NCBI RefSeq assembly: GCF_004770475.1
Contig: NZ_RQHK01000015.1
Location: 62,001-126,000, forward strand
Length of the DNA stretch: 64,000 bases
From: Leptospira mtsangambouensis
GTDB taxonomy: Bacteria > Spirochaetota > Leptospiria > Leptospirales > Leptospiraceae
Reading direction: 5' to 3'
The notes under the pieces: model-generated
What the model saw: the letters and a program-made list of their open reading frames with translations, nothing else
Told to the model about the DNA's origin: nothing
Databases searched by the model: none
Position numbers and translations under genes: made by a program
Part shown: positions 47,325-54,842 of the stretch, one piece after another
Numbering within the stretch: position 1 is the first letter of the stretch
How the letters are laid out: the number at the start of each line of letters is the position of its first letter

Positions 47325-48722
47325 ATGAAACAATCAAAAAACAAAGTATTCCAAAAAACAATTGTCATTGATGTTGTCGGACTTAGCAGTCATTTGGTGG
47401 GAGAGTTCACACCTTTTTTAAAAAAATTTCTGGACCAAAGAAGAACTCTCCTCATCGAGCCTATGTTACCTGCCGTAACCACAAGTGTCCAGTCTACTTA
47501 CCTAACAGGAAAATTACCTAGTGAACACGGCATTGTTGGAAATGGATGGTATGACCAAGAGGATGCAGAAATTAAATTTTGGAAACAATCCAATCATTTA
47601 GTTGCTGCAGAAAAAATTTGGGATAGAGCCAAAAAAATAGACCCGAACTTCACTTGTTCTAAAATGTTTTGGTGGTACAATATGTACTCTAGTGCCGATT
47701 ATTCTGTGACCCCAAGACCACAATACCATGCTGATGGAGTCAAAGCACCTGATTGTTATTCGCATCCACCGGAACTTCGTGAAGAACTCCAATCCACTTT
47801 TGGTCAATTCCCTCTATTCAACTTTTGGGGGCCGAATGCAAATATCAAATCGACCCAATGGATCGCCGATGCAACTATCTATGTTGATAAAAAATATAAT
47901 CCTAATTTAACCCTTGTATATCTTCCGCATCTAGATTATTGTCTTCAAAAATTTGGTCCCGATTTTTCTAAGATTCAGAATGAACTTTTGGAAATTGATT
48001 CTGTATTAAAACAGTTAATCGAATATTATGAATCACAAAAAACTAAAATTGTTTTGCTTTCTGAATATGGAATTACACCAGTCAATCACCCCATCCATAT
48101 CAACAGAATTTTAAGAGAGAATGGTTATCTTTCAGTTCGAAAAGAAAGGTGGTATGAACTTTTAGATCCCGGTGCATCCAAAGCTTTTGCTGTATCCGAT
48201 CACCAAATATCTCATATATATTGTAATGATCCAACAAACAAAAAACAGATCATGGAAATTTTGAGTAAGGTCTCCGGCATTAAACTTATTTTAGATAAAA
48301 AAAGTCAAAAAAAATACGGAATAGACCACAAACGCTCTGGAGATATTGTGTTGGTTGCCGATTCTGAATCCTGGTTTACATATTACTACTGGTTAGATGA
48401 AAGGAAAGCTCCAGATTATGCTCGTTTGGTGGATATTCATCGAAAACCGGGATATGATCCTTGCGAAATGTTTATGGATCCAAAAAATCCAATGATTAAA
48501 CTTAAGGCGGGGCTGAAATTACTCCGCAAAAAACTGGGATTTCGATACCTAATGGATGTCATCCCTTTGGACGCGAGTTTGGTTAAGGGCTCTCATGGGG
48601 CCTTGCACCAGAAAAAGGAATTTTACCCTATTTTTTCCTCAAACAAATTATATCCCCAAAAAGAAATTTCTGCTACTAAAGTGTACGATTTGATTTGGGA
48701 TCAGATGACTTCAGAGATTTAA
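47325..48722 (+). CDS. eboF: EboF, alkaline-phosphatase-superfamily phosphodiesterase
   Basis: A 465-residue protein of the nucleotide pyrophosphatase/phosphodiesterase branch of the alkaline phosphatase superfamily. The first metal Asp is in VIDVVG (Asp16), the nucleophile Thr is in PAVTTSVQSTYLTGKLPSEHG (Thr52 or Thr53), and further metal ligands are in YLPHLDYCLQ, VLLSEYGI, and VKGSHGALH near the C-terminus. No signal peptide is visible. It closes the six-gene ebo operon and could remove a phosphate or phospho-linked group from the cargo. A cyclic-nucleotide-type regulator follows after 41 bp without a terminator. Confidence 0.88.
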   Translation: MKQSKNKVFQKTIVIDVVGLSSHLVGEFTPFLKKFLDQRRTLLIEPMLPAVTTSVQSTYLTGKLPSEHGIVGNGWYDQEDAEIKFWKQSNHLVAAEKIWDRAKKIDPNFTCSKMFWWYNMYSSADYSVTPRPQYHADGVKAPDCYSHPPELREELQSTFGQFPLFNFWGPNANIKSTQWIADATIYVDKKYNPNLTLVYLPHLDYCLQKFGPDFSKIQNELLEIDSVLKQLIEYYESQKTKIVLLSEYGITPVNHPIHINRILRENGYLSVRKERWYELLDPGASKAFAVSDHQISHIYCNDPTNKKQIMEILSKVSGIKLILDKKSQKKYGIDHKRSGDIVLVADSESWFTYYYWLDERKAPDYARLVDIHRKPGYDPCEMFMDPKNPMIKLKAGLKLLRKKLGFRYLMDVIPLDASLVKGSHGALHQKKEFYPIFSSNKLYPQKEISATKVYDLIWDQMTSEI

Positions 48723-48763
48723 GTGTTTGACTCGTATCCTTCGGAAACATTATTTTTAACCCA

Positions 48764-49972
48764 GTGTCTGTAGAAGAAATCAAAGTTGTTAATTATTCCA
48801 AAGGTGCTGCCATTGTTGTGCAGAATTCCATTAATACAGGAAACTTTTTTATTGTCAGGTCTGGCCGTGTGTCCGTTGATTCCGAGCACATTGTGGTGGA
48901 TCATGAGCTTGCTTTTTACGAAGCAGGAGATAGTTTTGGACTCGTCTCCGCTCTCACAGAACATCGGTTTTTAGTGACTTTGTTTGCTGACACAGATGTA
49001 GAACTAGTACAAATTCCTATCCGACTTCTCGGCTCCTATCTCAAAGAAAGAAAAGAACTCGCAATGAAAATTTTGGGTTTGTATTCAAGAGAACTCAGAA
49101 CCTTACAAAAACATCTTTCCAAAGCAAATAAACCAGCCGATCGTGATTACCATCCTGAACGTTTGGTGCTCAATGCTCGGACTTACCTTTCTTGGCAAAA
49201 ACCAAATTTAGCTGCTTATTCCCTACAGACGTTTATCAAATGGTCAAAAGAAAATAACTCAACAGAGAATTTATCAGAAGCCACTGAATTACTCAGATCC
49301 ATTGGATCCAATTACAAACCTTTTGTTTGGGAAAGTATGCAGGCCAATTTAGAAGCCGGCGAGATTCTGTTTGTCGAAAGTGAAAAAAATAACGAAATCT
49401 ATGTTGTGTTAGAAGGGAATGTCAAACTATTCAGCATTGTTCGTGGGTATGAGTATGTAATCGATGTGTTGGGGCCTGGTGAAATTTTTGGGGAGATGTC
49501 ATTGATTGACAATGCCCCCCGAATGGCCTCGGCCATTACGGAAACAAAAAGTAAAATACTTCGTGTTACTGCAGAAAACCTCTTTGAATCTGTGGGACCA
49601 TCCTTATTACAAAAAATCTTTGAGAGTATTGCCAGAAGGATATGGTTTTCGCACCAACGTTTGGTGATCCTTCGGTTAAAAACACCCGTGATTCGACTTT
49701 ATGCCTATTTGTATAATTCGATTCGAGACCAGGACATTCGTTTGGGTAGAACTTTAGATGAAAGCCTTGCCAATGCTCATACCATTTACATCCAAATGGA
49801 AGAACTTTGTAATATGTGCGGGATCATCAAAGTCAAACAGGACACCATCCAAGAATTTTTGTCCGACACAAATCTTGTGATTGAACCGAGTCGTATCACG
49901 ATCAAAAGCCGCAAACGTTTGGAAGAAAAATTGGGACATTATAAATCAAAAGAGGGGCAGATTGTCGCTTAA
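48764..49972 (+). CDS. Double cNMP-binding-domain regulator (Crp/Fnr-like)
   Basis: A 402-residue protein with two cyclic-nucleotide-binding beta-barrels. Domain 1 (about 8-115) is degenerate (VQNSINTGNFFIVRSGRVSV, FYEAGDSFGLVSALTEHRF). Domain 2 (about 185-300) is better preserved (LEAGEILFVESEKNNEIYVVLEGNVKLF, GPGEIFGEMSLIDNAPRMASAI), including the phosphate-cassette-like GEMSLID..PRMA. The C-terminus (about 310-402) is a weak winged-helix-like region (IQMEELCNMCGIIKVKQDTIQEFL). It starts GTG 41 bp after eboF on the same strand and may be in the ebo operon. A non-standard start further upstream is possible because the frame stays open for 11 codons. Confidence 0.8.
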   Translation: MSVEEIKVVNYSKGAAIVVQNSINTGNFFIVRSGRVSVDSEHIVVDHELAFYEAGDSFGLVSALTEHRFLVTLFADTDVELVQIPIRLLGSYLKERKELAMKILGLYSRELRTLQKHLSKANKPADRDYHPERLVLNARTYLSWQKPNLAAYSLQTFIKWSKENNSTENLSEATELLRSIGSNYKPFVWESMQANLEAGEILFVESEKNNEIYVVLEGNVKLFSIVRGYEYVIDVLGPGEIFGEMSLIDNAPRMASAITETKSKILRVTAENLFESVGPSLLQKIFESIARRIWFSHQRLVILRLKTPVIRLYAYLYNSIRDQDIRLGRTLDESLANAHTIYIQMEELCNMCGIIKVKQDTIQEFLSDTNLVIEPSRITIKSRKRLEEKLGHYKSKEGQIVA

Positions 49973-49974
49973 GG

Positions 49975-50004
49975 AACCAGGGGGGAGTCTAAATTTTCCT
50001 GGTT
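49975..50004 (+). terminator. Probable terminator after the cNMP-domain gene
   Basis: AACCAGG (49975-49981) and CCTGGTT (49998-50004) form a 7-bp stem around a 16-nt loop, with a short TTTT after it. It starts 2 bp past the stop codon and would end the long ebo-regulator transcript. Confidence 0.5.
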
Positions 50005-50093
50005 TTGGGGTCAGGTCAAAAACCGCGTAGATCATTTTTCTAACATTCAAAAATTTGTAATGATTTTTTTTTCCGCTATGTTCTAGTTCGGTG

Positions 50094-50486
50094 ATGAAAA
50101 AGTTTCTCGTGTATTCTCTCGGGGCGTTCTACATAACAGCTGGCATCAATCATTTTTTCTCTCCCGAATTTTATTTGGAAATGATGCCTGACTACCTACC
50201 TTTTCATGAACTATTGAATGTTACGAGTGGACTTGCAGAAATCACCTTGGGATCCCTTGTTCTTTATGAAAGGATGCGGAAGATGGCAAGTTATGGAATT
50301 ATCTTACTTCTTTTGGCGATTTATCCTGCCAATATCAATATGTTGTTAACTGCATTGGAAGGCAAAGATTATGGCGTTCCAATCTGGGCTTTGTATGCAC
50401 GATTACCATTTCAGTTTTTGTTTATTTATTGGGCATGGCTTGTGCGAGAATACAAATGGTCTAGTGAATCTACTGAATCAATGTAA
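50094..50486 (+). CDS. DoxX-like small membrane protein
   Basis: A 130-residue protein with four membrane helices (FLVYSLGAFYITAGINHFF; LNVTSGLAEITLGSLVLY; MASYGIILLLLAIYPANI; LPFQFLFIYWAWLV). The AGINHFFSPEFYLEMMPDYLP loop and IYPANINM motif are typical of the DoxX-like family. The function is poorly known; some relatives act in oxidative-stress or redox complexes. GTG 50091 precedes the ATG at 50094, and either may be used. Confidence 0.85.
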   Translation: MKKFLVYSLGAFYITAGINHFFSPEFYLEMMPDYLPFHELLNVTSGLAEITLGSLVLYERMRKMASYGIILLLLAIYPANINMLLTALEGKDYGVPIWALYARLPFQFLFIYWAWLVREYKWSSESTESM

Positions 50487-50618
50487 GTTAGGTGAAGGTA
50501 ATCCGAAGATCGTTCTTTTGATTTTTTAGTGGATGAATTGAGCAGGTAGTATTAGCTGGAGCATTAGGAGTTTATGTTTTTTTAATGGAATCTCCTGTTT
50601 GGATTTTAAATAGTAAAA

Positions 50619-50933
50619 ATGATAAAAGAGCCGAAGAAAAAATTGCAAGAGAACACTAAAAAAGGAGGCCAGTGGACTTTTCTCTCTAACCATGCTCATG
50701 TTTTGATTTGTTTGAGCAAAGACCCTGAAATTCGGTTGAAGGATGTAGCAACTCTTGTTGGCATCACCGAGAGAGCAGTGCAAGCAATTGTTAAGGATTT
50801 GGTTGAAGCTGAAATTTTAGAAAAAAGCAAAGATGGAAGAAGAAACCAATACATCATCCAAACCGAACAAAAACTACGACATCCTTTAGAAGCCAATCAT
50901 TCCATTTTGGAATTACTTAGGTTAGGTAAATAA
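50619..50933 (+). CDS. Small winged-helix DNA-binding protein
   Basis: A 104-residue protein with a winged helix at about 22-85: FLSNHAHVLICLSKDPEIRL, KDVATLVGITERAVQAIVKDLVEAEILEKSKDGRRNQYII. This is the MarR/ArsR-like helix-turn-helix-wing layout without any ligand domain. No cysteines or other sensor residues are seen. It stands alone; targets are unknown. The 132-bp gap before it shows no clear promoter motif. Confidence 0.8.
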   Translation: MIKEPKKKLQENTKKGGQWTFLSNHAHVLICLSKDPEIRLKDVATLVGITERAVQAIVKDLVEAEILEKSKDGRRNQYIIQTEQKLRHPLEANHSILELLRLGK

Positions 50934-50957
50934 CGAAAGAAAGTTACCAATTTTTTG

Positions 50958-51929
50958 TTATAGGCTCTTTTCTAATTCTTTTACTTTCGCAACAATCCAT
51001 TCGTTTTTTGGAACTTGAATCCTATAGTTGTTTGCAATTTTTACAACTTCACCATTGATAAAGTCAATTTCTGTTTTTCGCCCATGATCTAAATCTTGGA
51101 CCATCGAAGTACGAATTTTATAATACTTTAGGCCAAGTAAAATTAGTATTAGATGGCGTATCCATGTAGGCATAGCACCTTTTCCACCGCCTAATTTTTG
51201 TATTGGAAAAGATCCTGGAACTACTTGTTCTTCAATCTTTAGATGATTCATCAGTGATTTAATTTCTGTCACAGTATCTAATGCATCGATTCTTGAATTT
51301 TTATTTAGAAACAACTGACCTAAACTCAACTGTTTGGATGCTGCCAATCCGTTGATGATGGAATTGATTGCAAGTTTATGCCAACGATAACCAGTAATTT
51401 GGTCTGTTCGTATTATAGGGATATGTGGAGGAAGTAGTTGGTTCCAGATGGGTTCTGGTTTTGGAACTCCTCCGATAATGAGACTTCCTACATTTGATTG
51501 GTAATAAGTTCCATCGGCTAAGGTTTGTGTATTCCAACCAACAACTCCACCGAGTATTTTATTTTGATAGGATTCAAAATGACCTTCTGGAATTCCATTT
51601 TGAATGAGAATCCATTTCCCTTCTTGCTTCAAAAATGATTTGGTTTCTTCTAAATATTCTGGAAGATTCTGATTTTTGCATCCAATGAAAATATAATCAA
51701 ATGAATCATTACAATCATGAATATTCGTTAGGTGTTCATTTAAATCAATTGAAACAATGTGGCCTTGAGGTCCTTTGAACCTAATTGGATTCTCACTTAA
51801 AAATTGAAATCTGCTTTCGTTACGACAAAGAATTTTAAATGGAATGGAATTTTGATAAAGAGCATGGATGATGGTAGCTGTAACGGAACCGATCCCGCTA
51901 ATGGCTATGGAAGGATGTTTCGTTTGCAT
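50958..51929 (-). CDS. Ketopantoate reductase-like (ApbA/PanE family) protein
   Basis: A 323-residue NADP-dependent reductase of the ApbA/PanE family. The N-terminal Rossmann region (SIAISGIGSVTATIIHALYQNSI; GxGxxG changed to GIGSVT) is followed by FIGCKNQNLPEYLEE, WILIQNGIPEG and GVVGWNTQ. The catalytic Lys is likely in YRWHKLAINSIINGLAA, and the C-terminus contains TSMVQDLDHGRKTEIDFINGEVV, the family's conserved substrate-site segment. The true PanE role (pantothenate synthesis) is possible but not certain. TTG 51947 is in frame; ATG 51929 is preferred. It starts 29 bp after perR on the same strand and is probably co-transcribed with it. Confidence 0.85.
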   Translation of the reverse strand: MQTKHPSIAISGIGSVTATIIHALYQNSIPFKILCRNESRFQFLSENPIRFKGPQGHIVSIDLNEHLTNIHDCNDSFDYIFIGCKNQNLPEYLEETKSFLKQEGKWILIQNGIPEGHFESYQNKILGGVVGWNTQTLADGTYYQSNVGSLIIGGVPKPEPIWNQLLPPHIPIIRTDQITGYRWHKLAINSIINGLAASKQLSLGQLFLNKNSRIDALDTVTEIKSLMNHLKIEEQVVPGSFPIQKLGGGKGAMPTWIRHLILILLGLKYYKIRTSMVQDLDHGRKTEIDFINGEVVKIANNYRIQVPKNEWIVAKVKELEKSL

Positions 51930-51958
51930 ATCGCTCTGAACAAACAAAAAAGGGAAAG

Positions 51959-52387
51959 TTATTTCCCTCTGAGTGTAATGACAAGTTTAACGTTCTCTAA
52001 TTTTTTACCTGTCTTTCTAAAATAACTTTCCTTCAATTCATCCAAAACTTTTGACTCAAGTCCTTCGTCCATCTCTACGTCAGTGATCTCGCCAGTTTCT
52101 TCATTGAGGGCATGATGGTGAGGGCCAATGTTGGAATCAAAATGTGTCACACCACTTTTTAGTTCCAAAGTTCCTAACATTCCTTTTTCTGCGAAGAGTT
52201 TGAGATTGTTGAAAATGGTAGCTCGCGATGCATGTGGAAAATGGGAATTCACCAAATGGAATACTTCTTCTGCAAAAAGATGTTGGTGCCGCTCTAGGAG
52301 CAAATGTGCCATTTCCAATCTCTGCGAAGTGGGGCGAATCCCATGAGATTCGAGGAGTTCCTTGGTTTTTTGGTAACTTAAATCCAT
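51959..52387 (-). CDS. perR: PerR-type peroxide regulator, cysteine-free
   Basis: A 142-residue Fur-family repressor. The winged helix includes RPTSQRLEMAHLLLER and HASRATIFNNLKLFAEKG (about 52-69). The regulatory metal ligands His36, Asp84, His90, His92 and Asp103 each sit one position before the Bacillus subtilis PerR ligands (His37, Asp85, His91, His93, Asp104), so Fe-catalysed peroxide sensing is expected. The protein has no cysteine, hence no structural Zn site; this is a known trait of Leptospira PerR. Two boxes matching those before katG lie upstream, so it likely represses itself and katG. Confidence 0.9.
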   Translation of the reverse strand: MDLSYQKTKELLESHGIRPTSQRLEMAHLLLERHQHLFAEEVFHLVNSHFPHASRATIFNNLKLFAEKGMLGTLELKSGVTHFDSNIGPHHHALNEETGEITDVEMDEGLESKVLDELKESYFRKTGKKLENVKLVITLRGK

Positions 52388-52426
52388 CTCAGTTTCACCT
52401 TCTCTGGATGCTTTTTTTTGTCAATA

Positions 52427-52443
52427 ATTAGACTAAGTCTAAA
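52427..52443. promoter_or_regulatory. PerR box 1 before perR
   Basis: ATTAGACTAAGTCTAAA; read on the minus strand it is TTTAGACTTAGTCTAAT, two mismatches from the katG box consensus TTTAGATTTAGTCTAAA. It lies 39 bp before the perR start, over the likely promoter. Confidence 0.7.
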
Positions 52444-52470
52444 AAATCATTTGCTAGGAATGAGTTTTAT

Positions 52471-52487
52471 TTTAGATCGAATCTAAT
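52471..52487. promoter_or_regulatory. PerR box 2 before perR
   Basis: TTTAGATCGAATCTAAT, a near-palindrome of the same 17-bp type, 44 bp from the centre of box 1. It is on the far side of the probable perR promoter, suggesting autorepression by two bound dimers. Confidence 0.65.
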
Positions 52488-52955
52488 CAAAATGTTTTCT
52501 GGAAGGTAAGTCGGTGCATAAGGAAACCCATGTTATTTTGTGAACAGATGGAATGGGTTAGTCTGGAGAAGAACAATGTCCGAAGTGACGGAGTGCTTAA
52601 AGATTTACAGAATCGACTATGAGGAGGGTTCTCTGGGCTTTGCTGGGTTCATTCTGCAACCATCTACCGGTGAGAAGCGATCTTTTCACAGTTACTGCAA
52701 AAGGAAAGTCACTTACCTTTTTGACTGAGGGAAGAAATCCATTCCCTAACAAAAGAAAACCCATCATCCACTTGTGCCTTGCTTCCATAGATTCCATTGT
52801 CTCTTATTCCTCACCTAACTAATGCAGGTGACGATTTTCTCCATATCAAAATGAAACTTGCTGGGTCCAAAAAAATCCTTGCACTTCGGAAAGGTTCGGG
52901 TTCAATCCTTTCGGTGTTCTACCGAGATTCTAAAAAACATCGGAATTGCCATCCA
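52488..52955. other. Non-coding region between perR and the SpoIIE-type gene
   Basis: This 468-bp stretch has no reading frame with family support. It holds one copy of the 27-bp dispersed repeat (52696-52722). An in-frame extension upstream of 52956 lacks a signal peptide and ribosome-binding site and is not taken as coding. Confidence 0.5.
52696..52722. repeat. 27-bp dispersed repeat, copy 2
   Basis: Identical at 25 of 27 positions to 25304-25330 (differences at positions 8 and 15). A further TTCAC lies 7-8 bp upstream of both copies. Both are on the plus strand in intergenic DNA. It might be a protein-binding site, a small structured element or the trace of a transposable element. Confidence 0.5.
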
Positions 52956-54842
52956 ATGAGATATTTGTTTCTTCTCCTTTTTTTCTTTGTGTATCCTCTC
53001 GGAGCAGAAGTAATTTCCTTGGAATCCGGTTGGACCTTCCAAGAAGAAGGTAAAAAAGAAATTAATCCTGTGTTAGTTGGTGTTCCCCTAGTAAAACAAG
53101 GATACAACGTTCCCTTGCGGGGAAAATATCGACTAAAGATTTCTGTTCCAACTTTTCCTGAGTTTTCACAGGCAATCTATATGGACCGGGTACATTCTGC
53201 GGATCAAACTTTTTGGAATGGAGTTCCCATTGGCACAACGGGGAGTTTTTCGCCAGAATATTATCCATATTGGTATAAAGTTCGTTACTATGAGATTCCA
53301 AATTCTCTCTTGAAGCAGGGTGAAAATGAATTGGTTGTGGATATTGAATGTCGTGAAACACAGTTTAGGTGTGGTATCTTTCGATCAATTCCCTATTTTG
53401 GGACCCAAGACGAAATCAAAGATAAAATGGTTTTTGAGGATGTGAACCAAATCCTCATTGGTGCTTTATTTTTTGGGATTTTTTTACAACAGGCTATCGG
53501 TTATGCTTTGAATCGATCCTCAAAATCCGGATTGTATTTAGCGGGTACAGCTATCTTCTTTGTGGGTTGGAGATTGCCTTCTATCAATAAGATTCATTTT
53601 TTATTGATCCATCCGGAGATTCTTGTAAGACTTTTGTTTTTTTGCCAGTTTATATTTCCCGTCTTTATCATGTTATTTGTTCATACTCTTTTTGATCGAC
53701 GGATTACTAAACTTGCAGTCATAACTTTCTTTTTAGACACAGTCCTTGCTTTCACACAACTGTTTTCGATGGAACCTGATCATCGATTTTATTTAGTTTA
53801 TATTTGGTATTTTTTACTTGCTGTTAAGGTTCCAATCCTAATCCAGCTACTGGTTCGAAATTATAAAAAAACAGCGGAAGCCGTAGTTGTATCCTTGGGG
53901 GCACTGGTAGCAACTTTTTTTGGAATTGCAGATGTCCTTACAGATTTGATAACTGGGAAAAATGCTTACCTAACTCAATATGGAATTTTAACATTTTTAT
54001 TCGCCGGTGTACTTGCCATTGCTCTACAAAGTGCTAGGACGAGAAGGGAACTTCGAAATCTGAATGAATCACTTGAAATGCTTATCACCTTGCGCACACA
54101 AGAACTACATAAACAATATAAGTTGTTACATGATGATTTGGTGATGGCTGCAGGATTACAAGCTAAACTGATCCCTCCTATGGAATTTAAACACCATACA
54201 CTCAGTGTTGCTTCTGTATTTATGCCAATGGAAAAAATTGGTGGAGATTATTTTGATTATTATATTCACGAAGACGGCTCCATAACATTTTTGTTATGTG
54301 ACGTTCTTGGACATGGGATTGCTGCTGCATTGATCGCTAGTATGTTAAAGGTCAATTTTTTAGAGATTGCTCCGAAAGTAAAAGATCCCTCTAACTTTTT
54401 GTTAGAGTTAAACATGAAAATGTTGCCAGTAGTCGAAAAAAATTATATCACTGCCGTTGTTAGTCATTTTGATTTAAAACATTCCATTTTAAAATATTCG
54501 GTGATGGGACATCCGAGTCCTTATTCCATGAATGTTGTTTCTAATTCCTTAACACCGCTAGGGGGAAGGGGGCCGATTATGGGTTGGAAAAAAGATGTCC
54601 TCGTGGAAACATTTTCTCACCAACTTTCATCAGGGGATCGTTTCTTTTTTTATACCGATGGGATTACGGAAAGCCAAAATAAAAATAGGGAATTGTACGG
54701 AGAATCAAGGTTAAGAGAACAATTAGTGGGTGGGTTCCATCTTTCCCTTTCCGAATTAAACGAAAAAATTAAGAAGGATATTCGGAATTTCGCATTTCGT
54801 TTGTCAGATGACGTAACATACTTTACGATCGATATTAAATGA
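52956..54842 (+). CDS. 7TMR-DISM sensor with PP2C (SpoIIE) phosphatase
   Basis: A 628-residue protein. The signal peptide MRYLFLLLFFFVYPLGA opens the mature protein, so ATG 52956 is chosen over the earlier in-frame start at 52797. A periplasmic DISM jelly-roll domain (about 25-165) is followed by seven helices (about 170-370), a coiled coil (ARTRRELRNLNESLEMLITLR), and a SpoIIE/PP2C Ser/Thr phosphatase (about 410-628). The phosphatase keeps IGGDYFDYY, LLCDVLGHGIAAA and the terminal SDDVTYFTI, i.e. the metal-binding acidic residues. It shares this layout with the larger 13343-16570 protein but lacks kinase and receiver. Its stop overlaps the next gene by 4 bp. Confidence 0.9.
   Translation: MRYLFLLLFFFVYPLGAEVISLESGWTFQEEGKKEINPVLVGVPLVKQGYNVPLRGKYRLKISVPTFPEFSQAIYMDRVHSADQTFWNGVPIGTTGSFSPEYYPYWYKVRYYEIPNSLLKQGENELVVDIECRETQFRCGIFRSIPYFGTQDEIKDKMVFEDVNQILIGALFFGIFLQQAIGYALNRSSKSGLYLAGTAIFFVGWRLPSINKIHFLLIHPEILVRLLFFCQFIFPVFIMLFVHTLFDRRITKLAVITFFLDTVLAFTQLFSMEPDHRFYLVYIWYFLLAVKVPILIQLLVRNYKKTAEAVVVSLGALVATFFGIADVLTDLITGKNAYLTQYGILTFLFAGVLAIALQSARTRRELRNLNESLEMLITLRTQELHKQYKLLHDDLVMAAGLQAKLIPPMEFKHHTLSVASVFMPMEKIGGDYFDYYIHEDGSITFLLCDVLGHGIAAALIASMLKVNFLEIAPKVKDPSNFLLELNMKMLPVVEKNYITAVVSHFDLKHSILKYSVMGHPSPYSMNVVSNSLTPLGGRGPIMGWKKDVLVETFSHQLSSGDRFFFYTDGITESQNKNRELYGESRLREQLVGGFHLSLSELNEKIKKDIRNFAFRLSDDVTYFTIDIK

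Noticed and set aside
49183..49203. Possible third copy of the 27-bp repeat (ACTTACCTTTCTTGG)
   Set aside because: It matches only about 12 bases and lies inside the cNMP-domain gene; chance similarity.
50520..50660. Plus-strand fragment encoding VLAGALGVYVFLMESPVWIL and a charged tail
   Set aside because: It looks like a single membrane segment, but it has no good start codon after the preceding stop and overlaps the small winged-helix gene; it may be a remnant but could not be supported.
52540..52822. Short frames on both strands between perR and the SpoIIE-type gene
   Set aside because: No signal, motif or ribosome-binding site. The two copies of the 27-bp repeat are not conserved in the same frame, so coding is unlikely.
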